From the NCBI RefSeq assembly GCF_002951615.1, contig NZ_CP019062.1, positions 248,001 to 312,000 on the forward strand: DNA of 64,000 nt, in the 5' to 3' direction. The notes beneath the pieces are model-generated. The model had not been told where the DNA came from. It was given only the letters and a program-made list of their open reading frames with translations, and searched no databases. The DNA is from Rahnella sikkimica. Its GTDB lineage: Bacteria > Pseudomonadota > Gammaproteobacteria > Enterobacterales > Enterobacteriaceae. The position numbers were made by a program, and so were the translations under genes. Shown here piece after piece: positions 55,810-64,000 of this stretch (positions within the stretch are counted from its first letter, which is position 1; every line of letters starts with the position of its first letter).

Positions 55810-56478
55810 ATGAGTTTTATCCACTTTATTATTGATTTTATTCTTCATATTGATGTGCATTTAGCGGAGCTGGTTGCCCAGTACGGCATCTGGGTTTACG
55901 GGATTTTGTTCCTGATCCTGTTTTGTGAAACGGGTCTGGTGGTGACGCCGTTTTTACCGGGCGATTCGCTGCTGTTCGTGGCGGGCGCGCTGGCGGCATT
56001 GCCAAGTAATGACATGAACGTGCATTTGATGGTGTTGCTGATGGCCATTGCGGCGATCCTCGGTGATGCGGTGAACTACACTATCGGACGGGTGTTTGGT
56101 GAGCGGCTGTTCAGCAATCCGGATTCAAAAATTTTCCGCCGCAGTTATTTAGACAAGACCCACAAGTTTTACGAGAAACATGGTGGCAAAACGATTATTC
56201 TTGCGCGCTTCGTGCCGATCGTCCGCACGTTTGCACCGTTTGTGGCCGGTATGGGACATATGTCCTACCGCCATTTCGCGGCGTATAACGTGATTGGTGC
56301 GCTGGTTTGGGTTCTGTTATTTACCTATGCTGGCTACCTTTTTGGCGATCTGCCGATTGTTCAGGAAAATCTGAAATTACTGATCGTTGCGATTATCGTG
56401 GTTTCGATTCTGCCGGGTGTGGTAGAAATCTGGCGGCACAAACGCGCAGCGGCGAAAGAAAAGCGTCAGCAGGATTAA
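55810..56478 (+). CDS. dedA: DedA-family membrane protein
   Basis: 222-residue inner-membrane protein of the DedA/VTT family, believed to act as lipid scramblases or undecaprenyl-phosphate flippases. Typical motifs are [24 protein letters not shown] (residues 41-64) and the re-entrant [37 protein letters not shown] near 117-153, with the essential Arg/Glu-type residues. Synteny truA-dedA-accD as in E. coli. Confidence 0.93.
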   Translation: MSFIHFIIDFILHIDVHLAELVAQYGIWVYGILFLILFCETGLVVTPFLPGDSLLFVAGALAALPSNDMNVHLMVLLMAIAAILGDAVNYTIGRVFGERLFSNPDSKIFRRSYLDKTHKFYEKHGGKTIILARFVPIVRTFAPFVAGMGHMSYRHFAAYNVIGALVWVLLFTYAGYLFGDLPIVQENLKLLIVAIIVVSILPGVVEIWRHKRAAAKEKRQQD

Positions 56479-56740
56479 TCTGCGGCGAATTTTTGCGCAA
56501 GCGCGTTAAAATTTAAGGCATTAAACCAGAGGGTGGACCAGTTTTTTATCCACAGTGTCTGGCCATTATGGTTTAATGAGCGACAATTTATGGTCTGTTC
56601 CTGCGAACAACCCTTCTGCGATGCGGTGTGTGAGGTTTTTTGACACTCCGTGCGCAGGCGTTTTTGGGTAGGTTTCAGGGGACTTGTTACTGCATGAACA
56701 GCGGACTGGCTTCGGCCGGGTTCAAACAGAAAGGTTATCG

Positions 56741-57658
56741 ATGAGCTGGATTGAACGAATTCTTAGTAAGAGCACTGACTCGCAAACCCGTAAGGCAAGT
56801 ATTCCTGAGGGCGTCTGGACTAAATGTGACAGCTGCGGGCAGGTTCTTTACCGCGCCGAGCTTGAGCGCAACCTCATGGTTTGCCCTAAGTGTGACCACC
56901 ACATGCGCCTTACCGCGCGTATGCGTCTGTCCACTTTCATGGACGAGGGTAGTGAGGTTGAATTAGGCAGCGAGCTTGAGCCTAAAGATGTTCTGAAGTT
57001 TAGAGATTCCAAAAAATACAAAGATCGTCTGGTTGCTGCACAGAAAGAGACCAACGAAAAAGACGCCCTGATCGTCATGAAAGGCACGCTGTTTGGTATG
57101 CCAATCGTGGTGGCTTCTTTTGAATTTGCCTTCATGGGCGGTTCAATGGCGTCCGTGGTGGGTGCTCGCTTTGTGCGTGCCGTAGAACAGGCGATGGAAG
57201 ACAGCTGCCCGCTGGTGTGCTTCTCTGCCAGTGGTGGTGCGCGTATGCAGGAAGCGCTGATGTCGCTGATGCAGATGGCAAAAACCAGTGCCGCATTGGC
57301 GAAATTGCAGGAACGCGGTCTGCCGTACATTTCTGTACTGACTGACCCGACCATGGGTGGCGTTTCTGCCAGCCTCGCCATGTTGGGTGACATCAACGTC
57401 GCTGAGCCGAAAGCGCTGATCGGTTTTGCCGGTCCACGCGTTATCGAGCAAACTGTTCGTGAAAAACTGCCGCCGGGCTTCCAGCGCAGTGAATTCCTGA
57501 TTGAGAAAGGCGCGATTGATATGATCGTGCGTCGTCCGGACATGCGCGCCAAACTCGGCAGCGTTCTGGCAAAACTGACCGGGCAACCGGAGCCGAATGT
57601 GTCTGACGTCCATTCTGCTGTCGACGGTTCTGCCGCTGACCATCATCAGGATGCCTGA
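56741..57658 (+). CDS. accD: acetyl-CoA carboxylase carboxyltransferase subunit beta
   Basis: 305-residue beta subunit of the carboxyltransferase that transfers CO2 from carboxybiotin to acetyl-CoA. The four-Cys zinc finger is complete (KCDSCG then CPKCDHH, near residues 27-50). The crotonase-like core carries [17 protein letters not shown] and [21 protein letters not shown], with [21 protein letters not shown] near 235. The ATG at 56741 matches the E. coli N-terminus (MSWIERI); the upstream extension is not protein-like. Confidence 0.97.
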   Translation: MSWIERILSKSTDSQTRKASIPEGVWTKCDSCGQVLYRAELERNLMVCPKCDHHMRLTARMRLSTFMDEGSEVELGSELEPKDVLKFRDSKKYKDRLVAAQKETNEKDALIVMKGTLFGMPIVVASFEFAFMGGSMASVVGARFVRAVEQAMEDSCPLVCFSASGGARMQEALMSLMQMAKTSAALAKLQERGLPYISVLTDPTMGGVSASLAMLGDINVAEPKALIGFAGPRVIEQTVREKLPPGFQRSEFLIEKGAIDMIVRRPDMRAKLGSVLAKLTGQPEPNVSDVHSAVDGSAADHHQDA

Positions 57659-57830
57659 CCGGACGAGGTAAAAGCCGGTCAGTTTTTCGGGCGGTAACCT
57701 GTTTTATGCCGCCCGGCACCTCCTGGCTGTGCTTTTACTCTTCGTCAGTTCTGACAAAGAGGGCATTGCCTGCTATCACAGTCTGGTGATGTAGTGTCGA
57801 AGTGAACCTAACGCAGGTTGAACGGGACTC

Positions 57831-59114
57831 ATGCAAAATCAACTTATCCCTCAAGCCACGTCGCCTTTGGCCACGTGGCTTTATTATCTCGAAAACCTCC
57901 ATTCTCAGGCTATCGAGCTTGGCCTTGACCGGGTCAAAGCGGTAGCGACTCAACTCGATTTGCTGACACCTGCGCCACGCGTTTTCACCGTCGCAGGGAC
58001 CAACGGCAAAGGCACCACCTGTGCGACGCTGGAAGCCATTCTGATGGCCGCAGGATACCGTGTGGGCGTTTACAGTTCCCCGCACCTTGTCCGCTATACC
58101 GAGCGCGTTCGTATTCAGGGCGAAGAGTTGCCTGAGTCTGCGCACTGCGCCTCTTTTGCGCTGCTGGAAGCCGGGCGGGGCGATATTTCCCTGACCTATT
58201 TCGAGTACGGCACGCTCTCGGCGTTACAGCTGTTCAAACAGGCGAAGCTGGATATTGTTATCCTCGAAGTCGGGCTGGGCGGGCGTCTGGATGCCACGAA
58301 TATTGTCGATGCCAATGTGTCGGTCGTCACCAGCATCGCGCTGGATCATACTGACTGGCTGGGTTCCGATCGCGAGAGCATTGGCCGCGAGAAAGCCGGC
58401 ATTTTCCGTTCAGGCACGCCAGCCGTAGTCGGCGAGCCGGATATGCCGCAATCCATTGCCGATGTGGCAAAAGAGAAACATTCAGATTTGTACCGCCGGG
58501 GTGAAAACTGGAGTTTCGCGGCAAGTCCCGCAAACTGGCGCTGGACGGCTTTGCAGGATGGCGAAGAAGTCACCATACTGGACGAATTGCCGCTGCCAAA
58601 CGTTCCGCTGCCGAATGCTGCCACGGCGCTGGCCGCGCTGCATTATTCGACGCTGGATATCCCTGAAGAGGCCTTACGCAGCGGCTTGCAGCGTGCGGCG
58701 CTGCCGGGACGTTTCCAGACGGTGAGTGAATCGCCGCGCCTTATTCTTGACGTGGCGCACAATCCGCACGCTGCGGCTTATCTGGCCGGACGCCTGGCTG
58801 AACAGCCGCGCAATGGCGGGAAAGTGCGTGCGGTGGTGGGTATGTTGAAAGACAAAGATATTGCCGGTACGCTGGCTTGCCTGTCGCCTCAGGTGGATGA
58901 ATGGTATTGCGCACCGTTGCAAGGGCCGCGCGGTGCCAGCGTTGAAGAGCTGGCCTCGCACCTGCCTCAGGCGCACCGGTTTGATGATGTGGAGTCTGCC
59001 TGGAGACAGGCTATGCAGGAGGCGGCTCCTCAGGATATTGTGATTGTCTGCGGTTCGTTCCACACCGTAGCGCACGTCATGGATGCTATAGATACGGGGA
59101 AAACCAGTGGCTAG
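57831..59114 (+). CDS. folC: bifunctional dihydrofolate synthase/folylpolyglutamate synthase FolC
   Basis: 427-residue Mur-ligase-fold enzyme that adds glutamate to dihydropteroate and folates. The P-loop is TVAGTNGKGTTCATLEAIL near 57. SSPHLVRYTERVRIQGEELPE, DIVILEVGLGGRLDATNIVDA and ILDVAHNPHAA near 305 follow. Length is typical (422 in E. coli). It overlaps the next gene dedD by 8 bp. Confidence 0.95.
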   Translation: MQNQLIPQATSPLATWLYYLENLHSQAIELGLDRVKAVATQLDLLTPAPRVFTVAGTNGKGTTCATLEAILMAAGYRVGVYSSPHLVRYTERVRIQGEELPESAHCASFALLEAGRGDISLTYFEYGTLSALQLFKQAKLDIVILEVGLGGRLDATNIVDANVSVVTSIALDHTDWLGSDRESIGREKAGIFRSGTPAVVGEPDMPQSIADVAKEKHSDLYRRGENWSFAASPANWRWTALQDGEEVTILDELPLPNVPLPNAATALAALHYSTLDIPEEALRSGLQRAALPGRFQTVSESPRLILDVAHNPHAAAYLAGRLAEQPRNGGKVRAVVGMLKDKDIAGTLACLSPQVDEWYCAPLQGPRGASVEELASHLPQAHRFDDVESAWRQAMQEAAPQDIVIVCGSFHTVAHVMDAIDTGKTSG

Positions 59115-59928
59115 TAAGTTTCAAAACCGCCTGGTCGGGACGGTCATTCTGGTGGCGCTGGGCGTGATCATTTTGCCCGGTTTACTCGACGGCAAGAAAA
59201 AGCATTACGAAGACGAATTTGCGTCTATTCCATTGGTGCCAAAAGCGGGGGATGTTGAGGAGCAGGATGCCATACCGCCTGTGACGCAATCATTACCTGC
59301 TCAGCCGCCGGAAGGCGCGAATCAGGCCATGAACGGGGCGCAGGACATCGATAATGCGGCGACCAACACCAATGCCGCCAATCATGGCAACGTAGCGCCG
59401 GGGAATACGACGGTCGAAGCACCGCCGGTCACGACGCTGCCGGAACAGAAGAAGCCGGTGCAAACGGTGCCAGCGAAACCGGCTCAGGTTAAACCCGCGC
59501 CTCAGAAACCGAAAGTGATCGAACCTAAACCACTGGCGGAAGCTAAACCGGTGGCGAAACCGAAACCAGTCGAACAGACGAAGCCGGTTGAACAACCTAA
59601 AGTTGTTGCTGAGCAGCCTAAGCCGGTCGAACAACCGAAAGCGGTTGAGCAGCCTAAGCCTGCGCCGGAAGAAAAAGCACCGGCGGGGCAGTCTTATGTC
59701 GTTCAGCTCGGCGCATTGAAAAATGCGGCGAAGGCTACTGAGATTGTCGCGACTTTGCGGCTTTCAGGATTCCGTGCTTATTCCGTTCCGGCGACGCCGG
59801 TGCAGGGGCAAATCACGCGGCTTTATGTGGGTCCGGATGCGTCAAAACAAAAACTGGAAGCTTCACTCCCTCAGCTGCAACAGCTTAGCGGGTTAGGTGG
59901 GCAGGTGCGTTCTTACTCGGCGCACTAA
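59107..59928 (+). CDS. dedD: cell-division SPOR-domain protein DedD
   Basis: 273-residue septal protein. An N-terminal TM anchor (residues 9-25, LVGTVILVALGVIILPG) is followed by a long Pro/Lys/Val/Gln-rich linker. The linker holds imperfect pentapeptide-like repeats such as KPVEQ and QPK (about residues 140-192, DNA 59520-59680). A C-terminal SPOR domain (SYVVQLGALKNAAKATEIVATLRLSGFRAY, from about 196) binds denuded septal peptidoglycan. The start is GTG at 59107, inside folC. The linker repeats make its length variable among species. Confidence 0.93.
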   Translation: MASKFQNRLVGTVILVALGVIILPGLLDGKKKHYEDEFASIPLVPKAGDVEEQDAIPPVTQSLPAQPPEGANQAMNGAQDIDNAATNTNAANHGNVAPGNTTVEAPPVTTLPEQKKPVQTVPAKPAQVKPAPQKPKVIEPKPLAEAKPVAKPKPVEQTKPVEQPKVVAEQPKPVEQPKAVEQPKPAPEEKAPAGQSYVVQLGALKNAAKATEIVATLRLSGFRAYSVPATPVQGQITRLYVGPDASKQKLEASLPQLQQLSGLGGQVRSYSAH

Positions 59929-59992
59929 TCTTGCGGTTCCCCGTGAGAGCGTGGAGGCCGGAAGGCACTAAAAACACGAAAAATACCAGGGA

Positions 59993-60018
59993 GGGCACAA
60001 GCGATTTGTGCCCTTTTT
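59993..60018 (+). terminator. terminator after dedD
   Basis: GGGCACAA (59993-60000) and TTGTGCCC (60006-60013) form a stem followed by TTTTT. Confidence 0.9.
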
Positions 60019-60114
60019 CTATAAGATCTGCCGGTTAAGATTTTATAGGTTTATGCTGCGGTTGAGGTTTTTTTAATCGCTATTATTAATTTGTCTGACC
60101 GGCTGATTTCCGCT

Positions 60115-60142
60115 ACGCAAACGTTTTCTTTTTCTGTTAGAA
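60115..60142 (+). promoter_or_regulatory. PurR box and -10 element upstream of cvpA-purF
   Basis: ACGCAAACGTTTTCTT (60115-60130) matches the PurR operator consensus ACGCAAACGTTTTCNT. A TAGAAT -10-like hexamer follows at 60137-60142, so the operator would overlap the promoter. PurR with hypoxanthine or guanine represses cvpA-purF in E. coli. Confidence 0.85.
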
Positions 60143-60199
60143 TTCGCAGCGATTTGGATGCCGGGGTAGACGCGACTAGATTAGACACTGGAATTGTTA

Positions 60200-60691
60200 A
60201 TGGTCTGGATTGATTACGTCATCATTGCGGTTATCGGATTTTCTGCCTTAGTCAGTTTAATCCGTGGCTTTGTTCGCGAGGCTTTATCACTGGTTACCTG
60301 GGCTTGCGCCTTCTTTGTCGCCAGTCATTATTACCCGTATCTCGCCATCTACTTCACGCGTTTCGAAGATGAGTTAGTTCGAAACGGGATCGCAATTGCC
60401 ATCTTGTTCATCGCGACGTTGATCGTAGGTGCAATTGTCAACTATGTGATCAGTTCACTGGTTGAAAAAACCGGGTTGTCCGGCACTGACAGGGTGTTAG
60501 GTGTGTGCTTCGGCGCGCTGCGTGGTGTACTTATCGTCTCCGCGATGCTGTTCTTCCTGGATACCTTCACCAGTTTTTCGCAAAGTGACGACTGGAAACA
60601 ATCCCAGTTGATCCCACAGTTCAGTTATATCATCAGGTGGTTCTTTGACTACCTGCAGAGCACGTCGAGTTTCTTGCCAAAACATATTTAG
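60200..60691 (+). CDS. cvpA: colicin V production membrane protein CvpA
   Basis: 163-residue inner-membrane protein with four TM helices (VWIDYVIIAVIGFSALVSLIRGF at the N-terminus, then ALSLVTWACAFFVASHYY). Its molecular function is uncertain; it is needed for colicin V export and for envelope stress tolerance in E. coli. ATG at 60200 is preferred over an in-frame TTG 6 bp upstream. It is 30 bp upstream of purF and shares its PurR-controlled promoter. Confidence 0.93.
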   Translation: MVWIDYVIIAVIGFSALVSLIRGFVREALSLVTWACAFFVASHYYPYLAIYFTRFEDELVRNGIAIAILFIATLIVGAIVNYVISSLVEKTGLSGTDRVLGVCFGALRGVLIVSAMLFFLDTFTSFSQSDDWKQSQLIPQFSYIIRWFFDYLQSTSSFLPKHI

Positions 60692-60721
60692 TTCTGGCAG
60701 CGCTGAAGAGGAAAAGACAAC

Positions 60722-62239
60722 ATGTGCGGTATTGTCGGTATCGCCGGTTTCATGCCGGTAAACCAGTCGATTTATGACGCGTTAACGGTGTTACAACACC
60801 GTGGGCAGGATGCTGCTGGCATCACCACCATCGATGCCAATAACAATTTCCGTTTACGGAAAGCCAATGGCCTGGTGAAAGATGTTTTTGAAGCCCGCCA
60901 TATGCAACGCTTACAAGGCAACATGGGTATCGGCCATGTTCGCTACCCAACGGCTGGCAGTTCCAGTGCCTCAGAAGCTCAACCTTTCTACGTCAACTCT
61001 CCGTTCGGCATCACACTGGCCCACAACGGTAACCTGACCAATGCTCACGAATTGAGAAGCAACCTGTTCGAAGGCCAGCGCCGTCATGTGAACACGACTT
61101 CCGATTCTGAAATTCTGCTCAATATTCTGGCGAGTGAACTGGACCGTTTCCAGCATTACCCGCTGGAAGCTGACAACATTTTCGCCGCCGTGGCTGCCGT
61201 GAACCTGAAAATTCGTGGCGCGTATGCCTGTGTGGCGATGATTATCGGCCACGGCATGCTGGCGTTCCGAGATCCGCACGGTATCCGTCCGCTGGTTATC
61301 GGCAAACGTACGCTGGAAGATGGCCGCAACGAGTACATGGTGGCCTCGGAGAGCGTGGCGCTTGATACGCTGGGCTTTGAGTTCCTGCGTGATGTCGCGC
61401 CGGGCGAAGCGGTGTACATCACCGAAAAAGGCCAGCTGTTTACCCGCATGTGCGCTGATGATCCGCAGTACAATCCGTGCCTGTTCGAATACGTGTATTT
61501 CGCACGCCCTGATTCGTTCATTGACAAAATTTCCGTCTACAGCGCCCGTGTCCGTATGGGTGAAAAGCTGGGCGCGAAAATTGCCCGTGAATGGGAAGAT
61601 CTGGATATCGATGTGGTCATTCCGATCCCGGAAACCTCCTGCGATATCGCGCTGGAAATCGCGCGTATTCTGGATAAACCGTACCGTCAGGGTTTTGTGA
61701 AAAACCGCTACGTGGGCCGTACCTTTATCATGCCGGGCCAGCAGGAACGCCGTAAATCTGTACGTCGTAAACTGAACGCTAACCGCGCTGAATTCCGTGG
61801 TAAAAACGTTCTGCTGGTCGATGACTCTATCGTGCGCGGCACCACCTCTCAGCAGATTGTTGAGATGGCACGTGAAGCCGGTGCGCGACGCGTTTATCTG
61901 GCCTCCGCTGCGCCGGAAATTCGTTTCCCGAACGTCTACGGTATCGATATGCCAAGCGCTAACGAACTGATTGCACACGGTCGCGAAGTCAGCGAAATCA
62001 ATCAGATCATTGGTGCCGATGCGTTAATCTTCCAGGATCTGAGCGACCTTATCGCCGCAGTGAAAGAAGACAATACCGACATCGAGAAGTTTGAGTGTTC
62101 CGTTTTCGACGGGATTTACGTCACCAAAGACGTTGACCAGGACTATCTGGAATACCTCGAAGCGCTGCGCAACGATGATGCTCAGGCATTACGTGGCCAG
62201 CAGGAAGCTGAAAACCTCGAAATGCATAACGAAGGCTAA
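60722..62239 (+). CDS. purF: amidophosphoribosyltransferase PurF
   Basis: 505-residue enzyme, the same length as in E. coli, for the first committed step of purine synthesis (PRPP plus glutamine to phosphoribosylamine). The N-terminal nucleophile Cys2 is in MCGIVGIAG, with the Ntn-hydrolase glutaminase domain to about 250. The C-terminal phosphoribosyltransferase domain has the PRPP loop [18 protein letters not shown] near 362. It is second in the cvpA-purF operon. Confidence 0.97.
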   Translation: MCGIVGIAGFMPVNQSIYDALTVLQHRGQDAAGITTIDANNNFRLRKANGLVKDVFEARHMQRLQGNMGIGHVRYPTAGSSSASEAQPFYVNSPFGITLAHNGNLTNAHELRSNLFEGQRRHVNTTSDSEILLNILASELDRFQHYPLEADNIFAAVAAVNLKIRGAYACVAMIIGHGMLAFRDPHGIRPLVIGKRTLEDGRNEYMVASESVALDTLGFEFLRDVAPGEAVYITEKGQLFTRMCADDPQYNPCLFEYVYFARPDSFIDKISVYSARVRMGEKLGAKIAREWEDLDIDVVIPIPETSCDIALEIARILDKPYRQGFVKNRYVGRTFIMPGQQERRKSVRRKLNANRAEFRGKNVLLVDDSIVRGTTSQQIVEMAREAGARRVYLASAAPEIRFPNVYGIDMPSANELIAHGREVSEINQIIGADALIFQDLSDLIAAVKEDNTDIEKFECSVFDGIYVTKDVDQDYLEYLEALRNDDAQALRGQQEAENLEMHNEG

Positions 62240-62251
62240 AGCCTTTGCAAT

Positions 62252-62293
62252 GCGCCCGCTCAGGCTGAAAGGCCGGGCGGGCGCGTTATTGTT
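62252..62293 (+). terminator. terminator after purF
   Basis: GCGCCCGC (62252-62259) and GCGGGCGC (62277-62284) pair exactly. The following sequence GTTATTGTTAT is only moderately T-rich. Confidence 0.6.
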
Positions 62294-62455
62294 ATGCTCT
62301 CCGCCTGTCTTCCCCGTTCAAATTCCTGTGCCTTAAGGTTGCCAATTCCCCGGCATTCCGGCAAAGTCAGACCCATTCTCCGGCGTGTATACTTATTCAT
62401 ATTGATTAGTTCATTCATACTGATTGTTTCGCGCAAATTTCCTGAGGCAGTGTTT

Positions 62456-63028
62456 ATGAAACGACTTATCGTCGGTATTTCCGGCGCGAGTGGCGCGATT
62501 TATGGCGTCCGTTTATTGCAGGTGCTGCAAAGCGTGCCTGATATTGAAACCCACCTGGTGATGAGCAACGCCGCCCGTCAGACGCTGACGCTGGAAACCG
62601 ATCTGACGCTGCGTGATGTTCAGGCGCTGGCCGACGTGGTGCATGATTCCCGCGACATCGCCGCCAGTATTTCCTCCGGTTCATTTAAAACGATGGGCAT
62701 GGTGATTTTGCCGTGCTCAATCAAAACGCTTTCCGGCATTGTGAACAGTTACACCGATGGCTTACTGACGCGCGCGGCTGACGTCGTGCTGAAAGAACGC
62801 CGCCGTCTGGTGCTGTGTGTGCGTGAAACCCCGCTGCATCTGGGGCATTTACGGCTGATGACGCAGGCCGCCGAACTGGGCGCGATTATTATGCCGCCGG
62901 TTCCGGCCTTTTATCATCGCCCGGCGACGGTGGAAGATATCATCGATCAGACCGTTAACCGGGTGATCGACCAGTTTGATATTGACCTGCCTGAAGACTT
63001 ATTTGTTCGATGGCAGGGCAGCCACTAA
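62456..63028 (+). CDS. ubiX: flavin prenyltransferase UbiX
   Basis: 190-residue flavin prenyltransferase that makes the prenylated FMN used by UbiD in ubiquinone synthesis. The FMN-binding loop is VGISGASGAIYGVRLL (residues 5-20). SISSGSFKTMGMVILPCSIKTLSGI near 75-99 and VLCVRETPLHLGHL near 122 are the conserved active-site stretches. The ATG at 62456 gives the normal N-terminus; a longer in-frame start at 62294 is rejected. The order purF-ubiX-argT is as in E. coli. Confidence 0.95.
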   Translation: MKRLIVGISGASGAIYGVRLLQVLQSVPDIETHLVMSNAARQTLTLETDLTLRDVQALADVVHDSRDIAASISSGSFKTMGMVILPCSIKTLSGIVNSYTDGLLTRAADVVLKERRRLVLCVRETPLHLGHLRLMTQAAELGAIIMPPVPAFYHRPATVEDIIDQTVNRVIDQFDIDLPEDLFVRWQGSH

Positions 63029-63351
63029 ACTTTCCCACCGCGTTACGCACCTCTTTCGCGCAATTCCGTTACATTGCACCAACGATGATCACAATTTGAT
63101 TCATTGAGGTGCAATGTTCGCGAGCGCTTCAGCTATTCTTTCTTCAGACCTTTGAAAACTTTCATTATCCCGATGCTTTTTTGAACGGTTTTCGTTCTTC
63201 ATGAGATGAAAATCACCTTACGAAGAAACGGCACGGAACGTGCATGAGAAAACCTGGCCAAAAAGCCATTTGCGCCGTTCAGCAAACTATAAAAAGACGT
63301 TCATTCACGCACACACAACCACAACAGATGAATAATCACTGAGGCTAATGT
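63029..63351 (+). promoter_or_regulatory. ubiX-argT control region: sigma-54-type promoter and NtrC-like half-sites
   Basis: 323 bp without a gene. GGCACGGAACGTGCA (63230-63244) has GG and GC spaced by 10 bp as in -24/-12 sigma-54 promoters. About 115-160 bp upstream lie CATTGCACC (63072-63080) and its reverse complement GGTGCAATG (63108-63116), resembling halves of NtrC sites (TGCACC...GGTGCA). In enteric bacteria argT is nitrogen-regulated, so a glnD/NtrC-controlled start is plausible. Confidence 0.6.
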
Positions 63352-64000
63352 ATGAAAAAGTTGTTCAAGGTTCTTCCGCTGGTTCTGGTCTTAGCCAGTG
63401 CAGGTAGTGCATTTGCTGCCGCGCCTAAAGCAATTAATATCGGTACTGATCCGACTTATGCCCCTTTTGAATCAAAAGACTCCAGCGGCAAGCTGGTAGG
63501 TTTTGATATCGATCTGGCTAACGAGATGTGTAAGCGCGCAGCCATCAAATGTACTTACGTTGAAAGTGATTTTGATGCACTGATCCCTTCCCTGAAAGCG
63601 AAGAAAATTGATGCGATCATCTCTTCCCTGTCGATCACTGAAAAACGTCAGCAGGAAATTGATTTCACAGAAAAACTGTACGCCGCTAACGCCCGTCTGA
63701 TCGCGCCGAAAGGCTCTAAAATTCTGCCAACCCTGGACGCGCTGAAAGGCAAAAACGTGGGTGTGTTGCAGGGTTCAACTCAGGAAGCCTATGCCAACGC
63801 AATGTGGCAGCCAAAAGGCATCAACGTGGTGGCTTACCAGAACCAGGACCTGATCTACGCCGATCTGGCCTCGGGTCGTCTGGATGTGGCTTTCCAGGAT
63901 GAAGTGGCAGGCAGCGAAGGCTTCCTGAAACAAGCTGCCGGTAAAGATTACGCGTTCGCGGGCCCTTCCGTGAAAGACGACAAATTCTTCGGTGTAGGCA
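63352..64000 (+). CDS. argT: Lys/Arg/Orn (or His) periplasmic binding protein, C-terminus outside window
   Basis: Partial gene; 216 residues are visible. The signal peptide is residues 1-22 (cleavage near AFAA). The mature part has the ArgT/HisJ binding-protein signature [25 protein letters not shown] near 31, [32 protein letters not shown] near 70, and [13 protein letters not shown] near 132. Details such as [12 protein letters not shown] and GSTQEAYAN favour ArgT over HisJ, though the two are close. It delivers basic amino acids to the HisQMP ABC transporter. It follows ubiX as in E. coli. Confidence 0.88.
   Translation, partial: MKKLFKVLPLVLVLASAGSAFAAAPKAINIGTDPTYAPFESKDSSGKLVGFDIDLANEMCKRAAIKCTYVESDFDALIPSLKAKKIDAIISSLSITEKRQQEIDFTEKLYAANARLIAPKGSKILPTLDALKGKNVGVLQGSTQEAYANAMWQPKGINVVAYQNQDLIYADLASGRLDVAFQDEVAGSEGFLKQAAGKDYAFAGPSVKDDKFFGVG

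Noticed and set aside
56848..57552. Long open frame antisense to accD
   Set aside because: Shadow of a highly conserved, codon-biased gene; the translation is Ser/Arg-rich and has no family resemblance.
57688..57715. GC-rich hairpin after accD considered as a terminator
   Set aside because: The 7-bp stem is followed by CACCTCC rather than a T-tract, so termination is not supported by the sequence.
60971..61978. 335-codon open frame antisense to purF
   Set aside because: Shadow of purF with His/Arg/Gln-rich translation and no recognisable domain.
63329..63342. Possible ArgR box before argT
   Set aside because: TGAATAATCACTGA matches only one half of the consensus (TGAATAATTATTCA) and lacks symmetry.
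1..64000. CRISPR arrays, insertion sequences, rRNA genes and prophage
   Set aside because: No regularly spaced repeats, transposase, integrase, rRNA or phage structural genes were recognised in the window.

Overview
The window is chromosomal DNA of a gammaproteobacterium of the order Enterobacterales. Its housekeeping genes are syntenic with the E. coli 52-53 min region: argW-yfdC, mlaA-fadL-yfcZ-fadIJ-sixA, smrB-prmB-aroC-mepA-yfcA-epmC-yfcL-mnmC-fabB, flk, pdxB-usg-truA-dedA-accD-folC-dedD-cvpA-purF-ubiX-argT. Divergence from E. coli, separate ccmH and ccmI genes, ERIC-type repeats, and a galactonate/galactose catabolic block point to a Yersiniaceae-like genus such as Rahnella or Serratia. 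That genus assignment is inference.

Region 1 (1-11.1 kb) is accessory sugar catabolism. A minus-strand operon (dgoR-like regulator, dgoK, dgoA, an SMP-30-type lactonase and a GalP-like sugar symporter cut by the window edge) looks like the lower part of an oxidative galactose/galactonate route. After an 846-bp repeat-rich spacer, a LacI-type regulator faces an operon of three different Gfo/Idh/MocA oxidoreductases and a GPH-family symporter. Its substrate is unknown and it is the most promising candidate for an undescribed pathway.

Region 2 (11.1-14.6 kb) holds a PAT-like acetyltransferase, the lipoprotein gene nlpA, a class A acid phosphatase, and an AT-richer Doc-type toxin with a short candidate antitoxin gene. 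This pair sits directly at the 3' side of tRNA-Arg(CCT).

Region 3 (14.6-31.4 kb) holds yfdC, a complete cytochrome c maturation locus ccmABCDEFGHI placed between yfdC and mlaA and interrupted by an ERIC-like palindrome between ccmB and ccmC, then the fatty-acid genes fadL, yfcZ, fadI and fadJ with FadR-like operators, and sixA and smrB.

Region 4 (31.5-39.9 kb) is conserved core: prmB, aroC, mepA, yfcA, epmC, yfcL, mnmC and fabB. fabB has clear FadR-like and FabR-like sites upstream.

Region 5 (39.9-52.6 kb) is a second accessory block between fabB and pdxB. It holds an ERIC element, a Met/His-rich DUF2946-type protein with a PepSY membrane protein, the arginine acid-resistance pair adiC-adiA, a YbiR-like transporter, a MocR regulator divergent from a rhodanese, the core gene flk, and an EamA exporter divergent from an AraC regulator.

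Region 6 (52.6-64 kb) returns to core: pdxB-usg-truA, dedA, accD, folC-dedD, cvpA-purF behind a PurR box, ubiX, and the start of argT behind a sigma-54-type promoter.
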